DNA of 64,000 bases, from NCBI GenBank assembly GCA_014871385.1, contig CM026423.1:23111067-23175066 (forward strand), given 5' to 3'. Below the pieces are notes generated by a model. The model saw nothing but the letters and a program-made list of their open reading frames with translations, was not told where the DNA came from and did no database searches. A program made the position numbers and the translations under genes. The stretch comes from Ceratodon purpureus. Its lineage: Eukaryota; Streptophyta; Bryopsida; Pseudoditrichales; Ditrichaceae. The stretch's first letter is position 1; each line of letters opens with the position of its first letter. Positions 19,578 to 29,449 of this stretch are shown piece after piece.

Positions 19578-22500
19578 GACGTTGATGGTGATCATCTTGG
19601 GAGCGAACGTCAAGACCCTACGCCAGCAGAAACTGAGGTATTTCATTCAATCTACAATTTATATTCTTTTTTTCTGTTCATGATTTTCAATTCTATTCGC
19701 CCTCTTCCCTTCTTTGTTTCCTACTCTTTTAATTATGGAAGTTAATCCTTTCTTCATTTCTCCTACTCTAGGTATCATCCGGACCTCCTGAGATGTCCGC
19801 CACCTCTCCCATTTCTGTGATCAATGTTTCCGATCTATCGGATTCATTTGATCAGCCTTATTGTACCTGTGATGTAGCCAACCCTGTAGGTGTGGAAAGT
19901 GGACCTCTCGAGGTCCACTCTCCTCAGTACATGCCTACCTCGCCAGTGTACATGCCTACCTCTCCAGTGTACATGCCTACATCCCCGGTTTATGAGCCAA
20001 CCTCCCCGGGCTATATGCCCACGTCTCCTCCACAGGGCTCCCCGCCGATGTCTCCACCCTCTCCTTCCTCGCCGATTAGAGTCAGGAGGCCAGCCCATGT
20101 GGTCTTTGCTCTGCCGGCAATTCTGCCGTGCCCTGTCCAACAGACCAGGCGATTTTGGAGGAGGCGCTGTCACTGGAACTGTAGACAGTCTAAGGAGTAC
20201 TATAGTCGATCCTCACGTAGATAGTTTTATCAATCACAGATGATGATTGAGTTGTTAAAAGAGAGATGACAGTATGAAGATATATTGTTACTTTCTTTTA
20301 CATACTTGTCAACTTTGCATGACTTTCTTCGATTGTGCTTGTTCTCCTAATTTGCGTACCTTCTGGCAGGTTACGCAAACACAAGATGTGTTGGTGAAAC
20401 CATCTTGTCCGTTAAACTTGAAGACTGCCACAGAAGGGGAATTGGAACATCAAACCAAATACAAGGTGGACACCAACGCCGTCATCAACAAGCTCAGGAT
20501 CAAGCCATCGCAGAAGTCCCGTATGTCGGTGCCCCTGTGCAGGATGATCCCAATGGCAAAGGTCAGACCAGTGGGCGAAGTGGGTGTGCAGCATTTGGAG
20601 CGGGAGTTCGTCAAGGGGTATAGAGATGGCGACCGCGTCATGTACATCTCTATGTACAACAACGAGGAGCAGACACGAGATGTTACGGATGAGGTCATGG
20701 CTAAATGGAGCCCATTGTGGAGGGACGCGAATGATGCATTTGAATCTGAGCTTCTAAGTGACGAGGACTGGTCGCAATTCTCGGGGAAGATGTTTTTTGT
20801 CTGGGAAGGTAACCATCGCCTCTCAGCATGGCTTCGTCATATCAACAAGCATCATGCAGACGACCCGTCATGGCACATATCTGTGAACTGCATAGTACTC
20901 GATCCCCGTGGCCATGTTGGCAATCTTCTTCACGCAATGCATGACATCAACTGGTAAGTACTTGTTTCTTTTTTCCTGTTTTTCTTTTGTTACTTTATCT
21001 CATCTCTTTTATTCATCATACGGATTTTGGTTCATTTTCAGGTCGACTGAGAATGACCACGTCAAGAGTAATCTCCCTGCAAAACTATTTCGAATCCGCT
21101 CTTTCGGAATTATGAAGCTGGAGGAATTCAAAGACCTCCTCAGTCTTGAAGAGTATGACGCATGTTTGAAGAACAAGCCACCTAATCCCTCCTGGTTTCC
21201 CTTGACAACTAAAATTTTCATCGCATTTTTGTACCGAGTAAGTCCTACCTCCTCTCTCTATTTGCTTCTTATTATTCAATACTCATGAAATTTCCTAAGT
21301 CTGAATTCTCTTTCTACAGCGGGAACTCGCTGCGGCCTCTGATGAAGCAGCCAATGCCTACCGCATGAAGACACCCGAGGATGAGCAGTCTGCAAGTGCA
21401 GTTTGGGATGTCATGAATGAGGCATCAGAGAGAATGGTCGAAGCCATCAAGAAGAAGGACTTTACCAAGTACTTGGCCATTGCAAATCCCAAGAATGGTG
21501 ACGACTTCCTCAACGAGGTGACTCACTGATCATTGTTCAATTCACTGTTTCGCATGACTTCCATAATTTCTGTAAATATCTTTTTCAAACTTCGGTGCTT
21601 CTTGCAGATTAATCGCCATTTCAGTCTCAACAATAAGCCTGAGATGTCAGTGGATAAGCTTCAGAAGATTGTTCCTGCGGCCGTTGAGGCCAAATACAAG
21701 GCTCGTTGGTTGAAGTGGTGGAACTCATCCCCGAGTGCTCGAACGTCTTACAGATTTCTGCCATCTGAATTCAAGGACACCGAATTCGACCCATGGTTGA
21801 ACAAAGCTTCATTCTGGGCTGGGGTAATTTTCATAAAAAATCCATTCCAATTCCTTGTTCCTTTAAATTTTTACCATATTCATTCTTCGATGCTACTTCT
21901 ATGAATTTTGTATTACAGTTGGAGGAAGCCGTCATCCACGAAGTCGAGGACGTATTCAAGTCTGAGAACCTCGATATCAATTGGATGGCATTTCCTGATG
22001 TCCAACAGCCGGGCGATTTTGTCGAGAGTTCACGTATTCTCTTGTGGGACAAGGCCTTCCCTACGTTTATTGGAAAAAAAGCTGAGAAGCACTTCGACAA
22101 GAAGTCCAACTTCGCTAAATTCCCGGGAACCGCTCAAGTTGTCAAGCGGGTTACTTACCGGTACATTACCTTACTTAATCTCATTTCCATTTCATAGTTT
22201 TCTTTGTAATTGTTTTTTATACTTACCTCCTTCTTGTCTTCCCATAGGTACTTCAAGCGAGAGCTTGTTTTGAAGGTGGCCATCAGCGTTCAGCACCTCC
22301 CCAAGTACTTCAAGCTTTGGACGCAGACATCCTCGGACGAGTGTATGTACTCTCCTCAGCAGATAAAAAGGTACAAACCTGCTCACCTGGATGCTGGATG
22401 CTGGTATCTTGATTGTATTGGTGGTTTCACTATTGACTCCGAGGCGGAAGTCAAGATGCTGCACGATGGGGGTACGGTTGTGGTGGAGGACTCCGTGGAT

Positions 22501-24323
22501 GATGCAGAAGGTCGTGAAGGAGAGCAGGATCAGTCTTCTGCTCCACCACCGAAGAGAGGGAGAGGAAGGCGACTGAAACCTCTGCGTTCTCGGTCAGAGG
22601 CATCACAGCAAACTGGTGCGGAGTCTTCCGCGCCAGCTGACAAGGCACCAGAGCCGTCTCCGGGTGTTGTCGTTACCAACCCTTCTCCAGCTTCTTCGCC
22701 GGCTCCTTCATCGATCAGTGCTTCGGAGATCACCAGAGGTCTCCTTCAGCAGAGGAAGGCCAAAATATATCCTCAAACAACTTCTTCCGCTGGAGCTTCG
22801 ATTTCCACACATGTTTCCGTCTTCAACTCATCTGTGGATTCCATGTTACGGCGAAATAGGAGACAGGAGAGAAAAGGTGGCGACCCGGATTGGATCAAGG
22901 CTCAAGACTTCATTCGCAAGGTTTGTTCCTATATTTTGACATTTGATGGATTCTGCCACCTCTACTCGCTATGTAGTTACTAACTCTCCTTTCTTGTTTC
23001 CTCAAGTTTGGAGCAGGCCGCGAAAACATAGTTAAGGACCGGTGCAAACAAGAGGACCATCTGGGAGTCGACTTGATCATTGCCGACATCCCTGAGAATC
23101 TTCCCGTCCCATCCGTTTCCGTTCCCCCCACGAGTATTCCGCCTTGGAACTCTCGCTACAAGGAGTATTTGTACGACATCTTCCGTTTTGCAGATGATTT
23201 CCTGCAGAAAGATGGTGCCATCTGCCTCATCTACAACACTGTTCAGAAGCTGGCTAAGGATATCGACGAAGAAGCTGCTGCTGGTGACTACGTGCTCTTC
23301 AAGGACTGGTGGGGCGTCAATGTTCTCGGCCTCACTTCTCCTACGAACCCCGAGAACTTGGTACTTTTCCTAAACATACCCTACTCTTTACTTACTGTTA
23401 ACCCTTCCGCTTAATTCTATTCACTACTTTTGCTTGACTGCAGACTATGCGGTTCTGGATTCGCGTTTACGTTCGTAGTGGCAGTACTTTCTCCTTCCAG
23501 ACGAAGAAGGAAGATCTGATACATGGGCTCCTCAACATTACCGAGAGTGATGCCATTTTCAACCTCACCGATCTGGACTCGCAGCTCATGAATGGGGAGG
23601 TGCCGTGGAGAGGCCCAAGGGAGAAATCCCCTGAGATGATGCAGGGCATAATTGAGGAGCTGTCAAAGCCCGGCGACATAGTCCTTGATTGGAATGCTGG
23701 GACAGGTAACTCTTCTTACATATCTCTACTTAATTATTCCTCTCGTTTTTCCCACAGTTTCTTATTTCTTTGTTTCTCTCCGAGTTTCAGGGGCCTTCAT
23801 CAAGGCCGCTCAGGCTGTTGGTCGTCACATTCTCGCTTTTGAGGATGACGAAGCCATATTCAACGCCCTTCTCAAACCATCCGCCATGGGTCCTCCTAAA
23901 CATCCAAGGCCGGCAGCAGCAGGCGAAGCGCCTCCAAAGAGAGCAAGACCTGACAAGTGGTGTAAGTCTTCTATTCTTTGTTCAAATTATCCAATCATTA
24001 CTTCTCTTTCCAGCTCTACGTACTCTATCTAACCACAATCGGTTCTCTATTGCAGAGTAGTTTCAGCAACACCGCCACGTGGGCCAACATCAGTGTCCAC
24101 TCCATCCTGGCGTCTTCATTCCAGCCCGATTCAGCCTTTCATTCTTCCGGACTACGCAGAGGACTTAGCACAGGCGTTTCAATCTGGAGCCCTATCATAT
24201 GTCCCTAGTCGGCCAACTACTTTTGATCCCAGGGCCCTTCTATTCGTCGATGACGAGGCGGTAGAAGGAGATTCAGAGTCATCTAGTTCTGAGAGTGGAA
24301 GTAGCGATGGTAGCATGTTCTGA
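19578..24323 (+). CDS. CTD-like / ParB-like / beta-class DNA methyltransferase-like fusion gene (intron-rich, MULE-A cargo)
   Basis: Supported exons: 19578-19637, 19772 to about 20.1 kb (3' end unresolved), 20370-20953, 21042-21237, 21320-21517, 21608-21823, 21919-22160, 22248-22920, 23007-23360, 23444-23705, 23791-23961, 24058-24323. All introns are short GT-AG introns, and from 20370 to the stop the exons total 3162 nt in one frame (1053 aa). The second exon carries five heptads at 19928-20032 (YMPTSPV x3, [14 protein letters not shown]). Residues about 50-195 (counted from 20370) resemble a ParB/sulfiredoxin domain ([13 protein letters not shown]). Residues about 500-660 are basic, serine/proline-rich and probably disordered ([17 protein letters not shown]). 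Residues about 720-945 follow the beta-class order of amino-methyltransferases: motif IV strand VDLIIAD first, then motif X and I ([14 protein letters not shown]) and acidic motif II (AFEDDEAIF). The catalytic tetrapeptide reads DIPE where DPPY/NPPY is usual, so activity is doubtful. N-terminal exons may be missing from this model. Confidence 0.82.
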
Positions 24324-24777
24324 GTTTGAAGGAGGCTTCGGTCTTTCATTGTTTTCATTGGATTTGATTTGATTTGATTTAATTGGAGTTCATTGCGTAA
24401 TCCTTCGTCTACTCTACTACCCTGAATCTATACTTGTTACGATTCTCATTTCCAAATCGTCTCCTCCTATGTAGAGGTTGAAATGTCACAACCGTCACTG
24501 CTCAGAATATAATATGAAGAATGAAATGTTACAAAAGAAATGCTCAAAATTTAAATTGCGCTGTAACTTATATTTTAACCATTCAAAATCCCACATTTCC
24601 TAACCATGTTACCTATTATTGACTTGGTGTACATCTTGGTTTCTGCTACTCCATTATTCTACACGAACTCTGAAATATTCCACGAACTTTTAAGACCATC
24701 TCTTTTAGTTGGTTTCGAGTTGTCTTATTCCTAAATCTTAAGGATTGTATTTGAACTCCCCGCTATACTTCACAGTA
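24324..24777. other. 3' flank of the methyltransferase gene, MULE-A
   Basis: Matches 6435-6781 of MULE-B in inverse orientation at its left end (AAATCAAATC repeats) and near 24590. The downstream half of small protein 2 present in MULE-B is replaced here by a partial duplicate of the end-proximal sequence (compare about 24660-24690 with 25470-25510). Confidence 0.6.
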
Positions 24778-25161
24778 CTAATCCTTCGGAGGATATACAG
24801 TCCAACTCTTGTCCATATCAAACCAGCAAGTTTCGCCATCCGATATGATCACTTCGGGCAGCTGAACAACTGGATTCTCATCGACGTTCGATAGCAAGGG
24901 ATACGGGATTAGGGACAACTCCATAATACGGAGAAGCTCATTGGTACAAAGCACTGTCCAACGCCATTCACCTTCACCAACATGGAGGCTTCCGATGTGC
25001 CTAAACGGTGGCAGGTCCATGCCTCGATCCCTGGCGCGCTCCACCTCCAGCAGCCACGGCCGCAGCTCCTCATAACTCGCCGGTGCCTTTGGGGGCAAAC
25101 CTACAGCCGCTCTCGTCCTCCTGGATCTCGCATTACACACCTTCGGCATCGCGCAACACAC
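24778..25161 (-). CDS. MULE family small protein 2 (127 aa, unknown function)
   Basis: ATG at 25161 (MCCAMPKVCNARSRRTRAAV). The basic, cysteine-containing start is followed by a probably globular region (WLLEVERARDRGMDLPPFRH, GEGEWRWTVLCTNELLRIME) and ends SWTVYPPKD. The first 110 residues are about 95% identical to the MULE-B copy at 5537. The shorter C-terminus here replaces a longer one in MULE-B. It lies about 0.7 kb inside the right MULE end and converges with the methyltransferase gene. No known domain is recognised; its end-proximal placement mirrors small protein 1 at the other end. Confidence 0.65.
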   Translation of the reverse strand: MCCAMPKVCNARSRRTRAAVGLPPKAPASYEELRPWLLEVERARDRGMDLPPFRHIGSLHVGEGEWRWTVLCTNELLRIMELSLIPYPLLSNVDENPVVQLPEVIISDGETCWFDMDKSWTVYPPKD

Positions 25162-25800
25162 TGAATTCTTGTAGTCTTCAAACGTTACACTCTAGCTTGT
25201 AGATTGACATCCCGGAACTCCTACGCTACCTTCGCATACAGCACAGAATGCCAAGGTCTGTGTCACTATCCTAATACGCCTCCTAGAGACAAGCTCAAGA
25301 AACCAAGAGTGACCTCCTTCTCTGGAACCCAGCTTACCAAGTGTTGTTTCATGATGAAAATCTCCTACTTGTATCACTCAAATGAAGATGCTTTGCTGCC
25401 TAGGAAGAGAGAGTAATCTTCGATGAAGACAAGGACTCTGACAAGGTATATCTTGGTTTCAGCAGTTAAGATAATATACACGAATTTTGAAATATTCCAG
25501 GAAGTTTTCAAACCTTGCCTCCTTTACGTTCTTTCAAATTTGTTTTTTCCCTTGTGCATTTACATAATCCTATGAAAGAATTATTTGTTTGATCTAAAAC
25601 TCAACGCCTGATCATTGTATCTTGCCTAAACCCATGACAAATCTAAAGGAATGTATGCATGACGTCAGCATGACATCAGCCCTAATTTGTATCTTTGAGA
25701 ACAAACGTAATAAACTCTTACCAGAGATAATCCTAATTTCCACGGTAATATACTCTTTTTCTAAAAAAAGTGTCACAATTAAGCCTTAATTTAGTAATTT

Positions 25801-25858
25801 TCCACGGTTATAGGGTCTACTTTGCTTTTGAAAATTTTCCTAATTCTCAATTCTGTGC
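25801..25858. repeat. MULE-A right subterminal region, part inside the solo LTR insertion
   Basis: Carries the complement of GACCCTATAACCGTGGA (25801-25817) and of the first subterminal bases (GAGAGCACAGAATT). The rest of this terminus resumes at 29384 after the solo LTR. Confidence 0.88.
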
Positions 25859-26920
25859 TCTCCTGTAGCACGACGTGGTATCCGTATTCCTCCGGAAGGC
25901 ACTCAATTCACACTAAATACCCTCCAAAGTAAACCACTCCGTGTTCGTTCCCACGAAGACCTATAGTTTTCTTCCTTTTAGATTTTAACGGAAATCACCC
26001 CCAGTGTCCGACCGTACACCGTCTTACAGACGGTTGGACAAATCCGGTAGTTTTTGCCTCGTTCCTATTTTCCGGCTTTTTAGACTAGTGGCCGGTTCCC
26101 ACTGATCCGTCTATCCTTTCAAGTGGCTGGATTTTCCACCGTCCCGTGACTTATAGTGGCTGGACACCCCACTGTTCCTATCTACCACCCGGAAAGTGGA
26201 GTAATAATCCTTCCGTACGGCTATGGACCGGTCCGGATAACTACTCAGTACCGGTTACTGATACGGAAATCATACTACAATGACATCACCTTACGGCTGC
26301 TCGGTATTCTACCATACTATCTTCCTTCCGGATTGGTTCGCAGTAGGGCATCCGGCTTTTATCCCATCTACAGGAAGCGACCGGTCCGTTTCCGGATCCC
26401 GGTGTACACACGGCTCTCCGTGTCCTTGAGACTACCAGCCCTGCTGCAATACGTCTCTCCTTCCCTACGGGCTCCTTCCGGGACTGGAAACCGTCAACAC
26501 TCGACGCTTGACACCTCCCCAGTTTCTCCGGGCGCTCTCCTTACCTTCCTACTGTTCAACACTCCTCCGGAACACTACTGAAGACAATAGTACCACAAAC
26601 CATACGGCAACGGACCCGTCAGTAGCCGGTTGACACAACAAATCCAAAAGTATATTCTCAATTGCAACAACAAAACGGCGTACAAAAACAAGGCCCCGGC
26701 CTTGGGAAAACGTCTAACTTAAATACTAAAACCTATCGGTTCCTAAAGCGACCAAGTGGCCCACCGAGATCCAGAAATTCCGGATCTTGGATCCGGGAAT
26801 CCCGGACCGGTGGCCGCCTTCTATTCCTAGTTACTGCCGCTATCTATCCGGATTGGCAGCCGGGTGCACTGGAGCCCCATCGTTAGTCGCTGCCATTTTA
26901 TCCGGTCCTTATCCTAAAAC

Positions 26921-28789
26921 CTACTCTTTGTGCTTATCTAACCGGGGACTGTGCCGGGTTCCGTCCAACCGTTCCTTCTTCTGTGGCCGCTTCAGTTTCT
27001 TCAACGAAGGGCCTTCTTCCGGAGCCTCCGATGCTGACGGTTCGATGGACTTCCGGGATCGGTCTACTTGAACTGCCGGGGATGGAGATCGTGCCGCCAC
27101 CGGAACTGCGCTGAGATCCACCTGGAGCATTTCCGGAGATCCCTGTACCGGTATAAAATCTAACGGTGGTGGTCTCTGGTCCGGTTCCAAGGGAATGTTT
27201 CCTGGGTTAACAGTCTCGACTCCATCCAAGTTGGGTAGAGTGTGCAGACTGCTCAGGGTGTCCGGAATAGGATCCTCCAGCGGGTGTCCTATCTCCTGTT
27301 GGGCGGGCCGGATGGCCGACCGTATCGGAGAGGCTGGAGGTGGCACCGGTGCCGGTTCCCTGGTTGGGGACGGTGGTCTGGGATCCTCTTGATTTGCCGG
27401 TGGCCCTGATGACGGACCGGCCTCTGCGTAACCGAGGATTTCCACCAGGTTCTTCATCTGCGTCCAAGTGTCCTTCATCACCTGTGTCCGGTCGTGCATG
27501 AACTTTATAATATTCTTCGTAGTCGGATCCGGTTGACGGGTCAGGAAAGCCTGGTAAACGGCGCACTGATTGGCCACATCTACCGGAAGAGCTAAAGTGG
27601 CCTTGATCTCGGCGACCGACCGGATCGCCTCGACTGCCCGGTCACGGGCGTCAGTGAAATCCTTCCGGGCATCACGCACCTCCTCCTCGAGCTTCCGATT
27701 CGTCTCCCGGAACTTCGCCAGCCGGTCCATGTGCTTCTCCTGCAGACCGGCCAAGTCCCGGTGCTTGTGAAGAATGCTCAGGCAATCCTCCAACCGGTCC
27801 GAACCCGTAAGGATCATTACCTCCCTAGCCAACCGGCCCTCCGCCCTCCTAGTCGACTGTAAGAACCGGGCATATGTCGTTGCCTGCTCCGATAGGTTAA
27901 CTAAGTCCTGGTACGGATCTCCGGTGTGCTCCGGTGGTCCGGTGGGCTGTTGGATCTCCGTGTTCAGGGTTCGCTTGGCCGGTGCGGGAGTCCGAGGTGA
28001 TCCGGATGGCTGTCCCTTTTCCGGGCTAGGACGGGGTCTCTTAGCCGGCGTGGGGGAGACCTCAATAACATCATCCTCGTCGTCCTGGTCGGACACTTCT
28101 TCCGGCTCAGCGAACTGCTGATAGCTTAAGAGCATATCGTACTCCCGGACCTCTTCAGCACTTAACAGTCCCTTAGTACGGTAGAGGTGAATGAGGAAAG
28201 ACGGAAGGCAGGTGGCCTGCTTCTTGGTCTTCCGGAGATTGGCCACCTGTCGGTCGACTATCGTCTTCATCATGACCCCCCAGTCCACCGTGAATTCACC
28301 GATCATGGCCCCAATGAAAACGGACGCCCACTTGTTGGTGATCCGTTTGGGCTTTTCCGGATGGAAAATAGGGTTCATAAACCCTACTACTCTCCGGGCC
28401 TCCGGATCCGCAATGTCATCCAGCGTCCATCCTTCTCTCGGGTCTCCGGTCCCCTTGAGATACTGATGTACGAAGTCCCGGGGCTCCGGCGTCGAGACCT
28501 CGCCGCCGGAGTTCTTGAAACCATACGTCTCCCTCCAGAGTTGTGCCGTCCACTTATCCGGCTCTCCCCGGATGGTTCCTCGATTCTCGGGATTCTTGAC
28601 GAGGATCTCTTGGGCCGGAAGGGCAAGCTTCCAACCCCATGCCTTGTCCAGTAGGACCTCACACCCCATAGACTCTAAGGCGGTCCGGAGGAGCTCCTTC
28701 TCCTTCTCGCCGGCCGGTATCAACGGCATTACTCGTTGTACCCTGAACGACTGTCCTTCCGCCGCCGGTTCCTTCCCTTTCCTACCCAT
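26921..28789 (-). CDS. LTR-encoded ORF (622 aa), open in this solo LTR
   Basis: Starts MGRKGKEPAAEGQSF. Residues about 40-215 form a globular domain with the pattern ...KWASVFIGAMIGEFTVDWG...R...CLPSFLIHLYRTKGLL, reminiscent of the putative plant transposon protein domain (Pfam PF20167 type) found beside plant Ty3 elements; this assignment is by eye. A proline/serine linker follows (SPTPAKRPRPSPEKG), then a coiled-coil-like region (about 330-420) and a long proline-rich, acidic tail ending with basic clusters. It is in the sense direction of the retroelement and lies about 200 nt downstream of a TATA box, so it would be transcribed from any copy of this LTR. Its role is unknown. Confidence 0.75.
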   Translation of the reverse strand: MGRKGKEPAAEGQSFRVQRVMPLIPAGEKEKELLRTALESMGCEVLLDKAWGWKLALPAQEILVKNPENRGTIRGEPDKWTAQLWRETYGFKNSGGEVSTPEPRDFVHQYLKGTGDPREGWTLDDIADPEARRVVGFMNPIFHPEKPKRITNKWASVFIGAMIGEFTVDWGVMMKTIVDRQVANLRKTKKQATCLPSFLIHLYRTKGLLSAEEVREYDMLLSYQQFAEPEEVSDQDDEDDVIEVSPTPAKRPRPSPEKGQPSGSPRTPAPAKRTLNTEIQQPTGPPEHTGDPYQDLVNLSEQATTYARFLQSTRRAEGRLAREVMILTGSDRLEDCLSILHKHRDLAGLQEKHMDRLAKFRETNRKLEEEVRDARKDFTDARDRAVEAIRSVAEIKATLALPVDVANQCAVYQAFLTRQPDPTTKNIIKFMHDRTQVMKDTWTQMKNLVEILGYAEAGPSSGPPANQEDPRPPSPTREPAPVPPPASPIRSAIRPAQQEIGHPLEDPIPDTLSSLHTLPNLDGVETVNPGNIPLEPDQRPPPLDFIPVQGSPEMLQVDLSAVPVAARSPSPAVQVDRSRKSIEPSASEAPEEGPSLKKLKRPQKKERLDGTRHSPRLDKHKE

Positions 28790-28991
28790 TCTGCTAAGTC
28801 CTCCTCTCCGTCACTCCGGTAACACCTGCACGCACGATCCTCACCACAATCTCTCGCCTAACGGAAACACTTCCGTCTCACCGTCTCTCTCCTACCGTCT
28901 AACCCTAACTGCGCCCACCGCCTTAGAGCGCAAGGACCCGTCGTGCCACAAAATGACAAAGAGAAAGGAAGAACATGGCGGTTCTTCCTCC

Positions 28992-28998
28992 TTTTATA
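28992..28998 (-). promoter_or_regulatory. LTR TATA box (solo LTR)
   Basis: TATAAAA on the minus strand, about 380 bp from the 5' end of the LTR and about 200 bp upstream of the LTR ORF. It is conserved at 29786-29792, 48868-48874 and 63088-63094 in the other copies. Confidence 0.7.
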
Positions 28999-29383
28999 CC
29001 TGCCCTCGCGCCCACCCGTTCGTAGCTCATCATGACGGACGGTCGTAGCCCCTCATCATTGGACGGTCGCGACCGGCGGCGTTTTAATGGTTGCAGCCAT
29101 TATCCCCGTGTGCGTTGTACCTTTTGGTGGTTATCCTTAAGTCTGCCGGGTCAGGGCTTTGTCATATGGACTGTACCCGTCTCTCCTCCACCGCAGACGA
29201 CCGGATCTCACCCGGCTGGCCTTCCGGTCACTTATTTATTCAGCCGACCGGCTTAACCGGCTGTTCTACTTATAGGCTTAGTACTTCCGTATTTCTAACA
29301 TAAAATTTTTAATTTTTTTATCATTTTCCTACCGGAATTAGTATTCCGGTGTGTCAACCGTGGAAATCACTTTCCACATCTCC

Positions 29384-29439
29384 ATTCTGCGCTCACCGCT
29401 CTCCGCTCTACGCTCTCCGCTCACGTACGAACTTTCCCC
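29384..29439. repeat. MULE-A right terminus, outer piece
   Basis: Complement of the GAGCGGA/GAGCGTA heptamers and of the terminal GGGGAAAGTTCGTACG, ending at 29439 against the 10-bp duplication at 29440-29449. It continues 25858 across the solo LTR. Confidence 0.92.
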
Positions 29440-29449
29440 GTCCAGTAGG

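Larger units (their letters stand above)
25864..29378 (-). mobile_element. Solo LTR (3515 bp) of a G1-related Ty3/gypsy family
   Basis: On the minus strand it runs TGTGGAAAG...CGTGCTACA and is flanked by the 5-bp duplication TCTCC (25859-25863 and 29379-29383). It has no internal region, so it is a solo LTR, the usual product of recombination between the two LTRs of one element. It is related to, but more diverged from, the G1-a and G1-b LTRs than those are from each other. It is the only one of the complete LTR copies here whose internal ORF is open end to end. Confidence 0.92.
982..29439. mobile_element. MULE-A: giant Mutator-like DNA transposon with methyltransferase cargo
   Basis: The left terminus GAGGGTAGCTTGTACG (982) and the inverted right terminus GGGGAAAGTTCGTACG (ending 29439) are flanked by a 10-bp duplication. 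The element is about 28.5 kb as found and about 16.6 kb after removing MULE-B and the solo LTR. Gene order: small ORF 1978-2430 (+), transposase (-), small basic ORF 15277-15747 (+), palindrome array 17.15-19.48 kb, CTD-like/ParB-like/methyltransferase gene 19578-24323 (+), small ORF 24778-25161 (-), right end. The transposase gene is interrupted by MULE-B and the right end by a solo LTR, so this copy can no longer make its own transposase. The cargo genes still look open. Confidence 0.93.
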
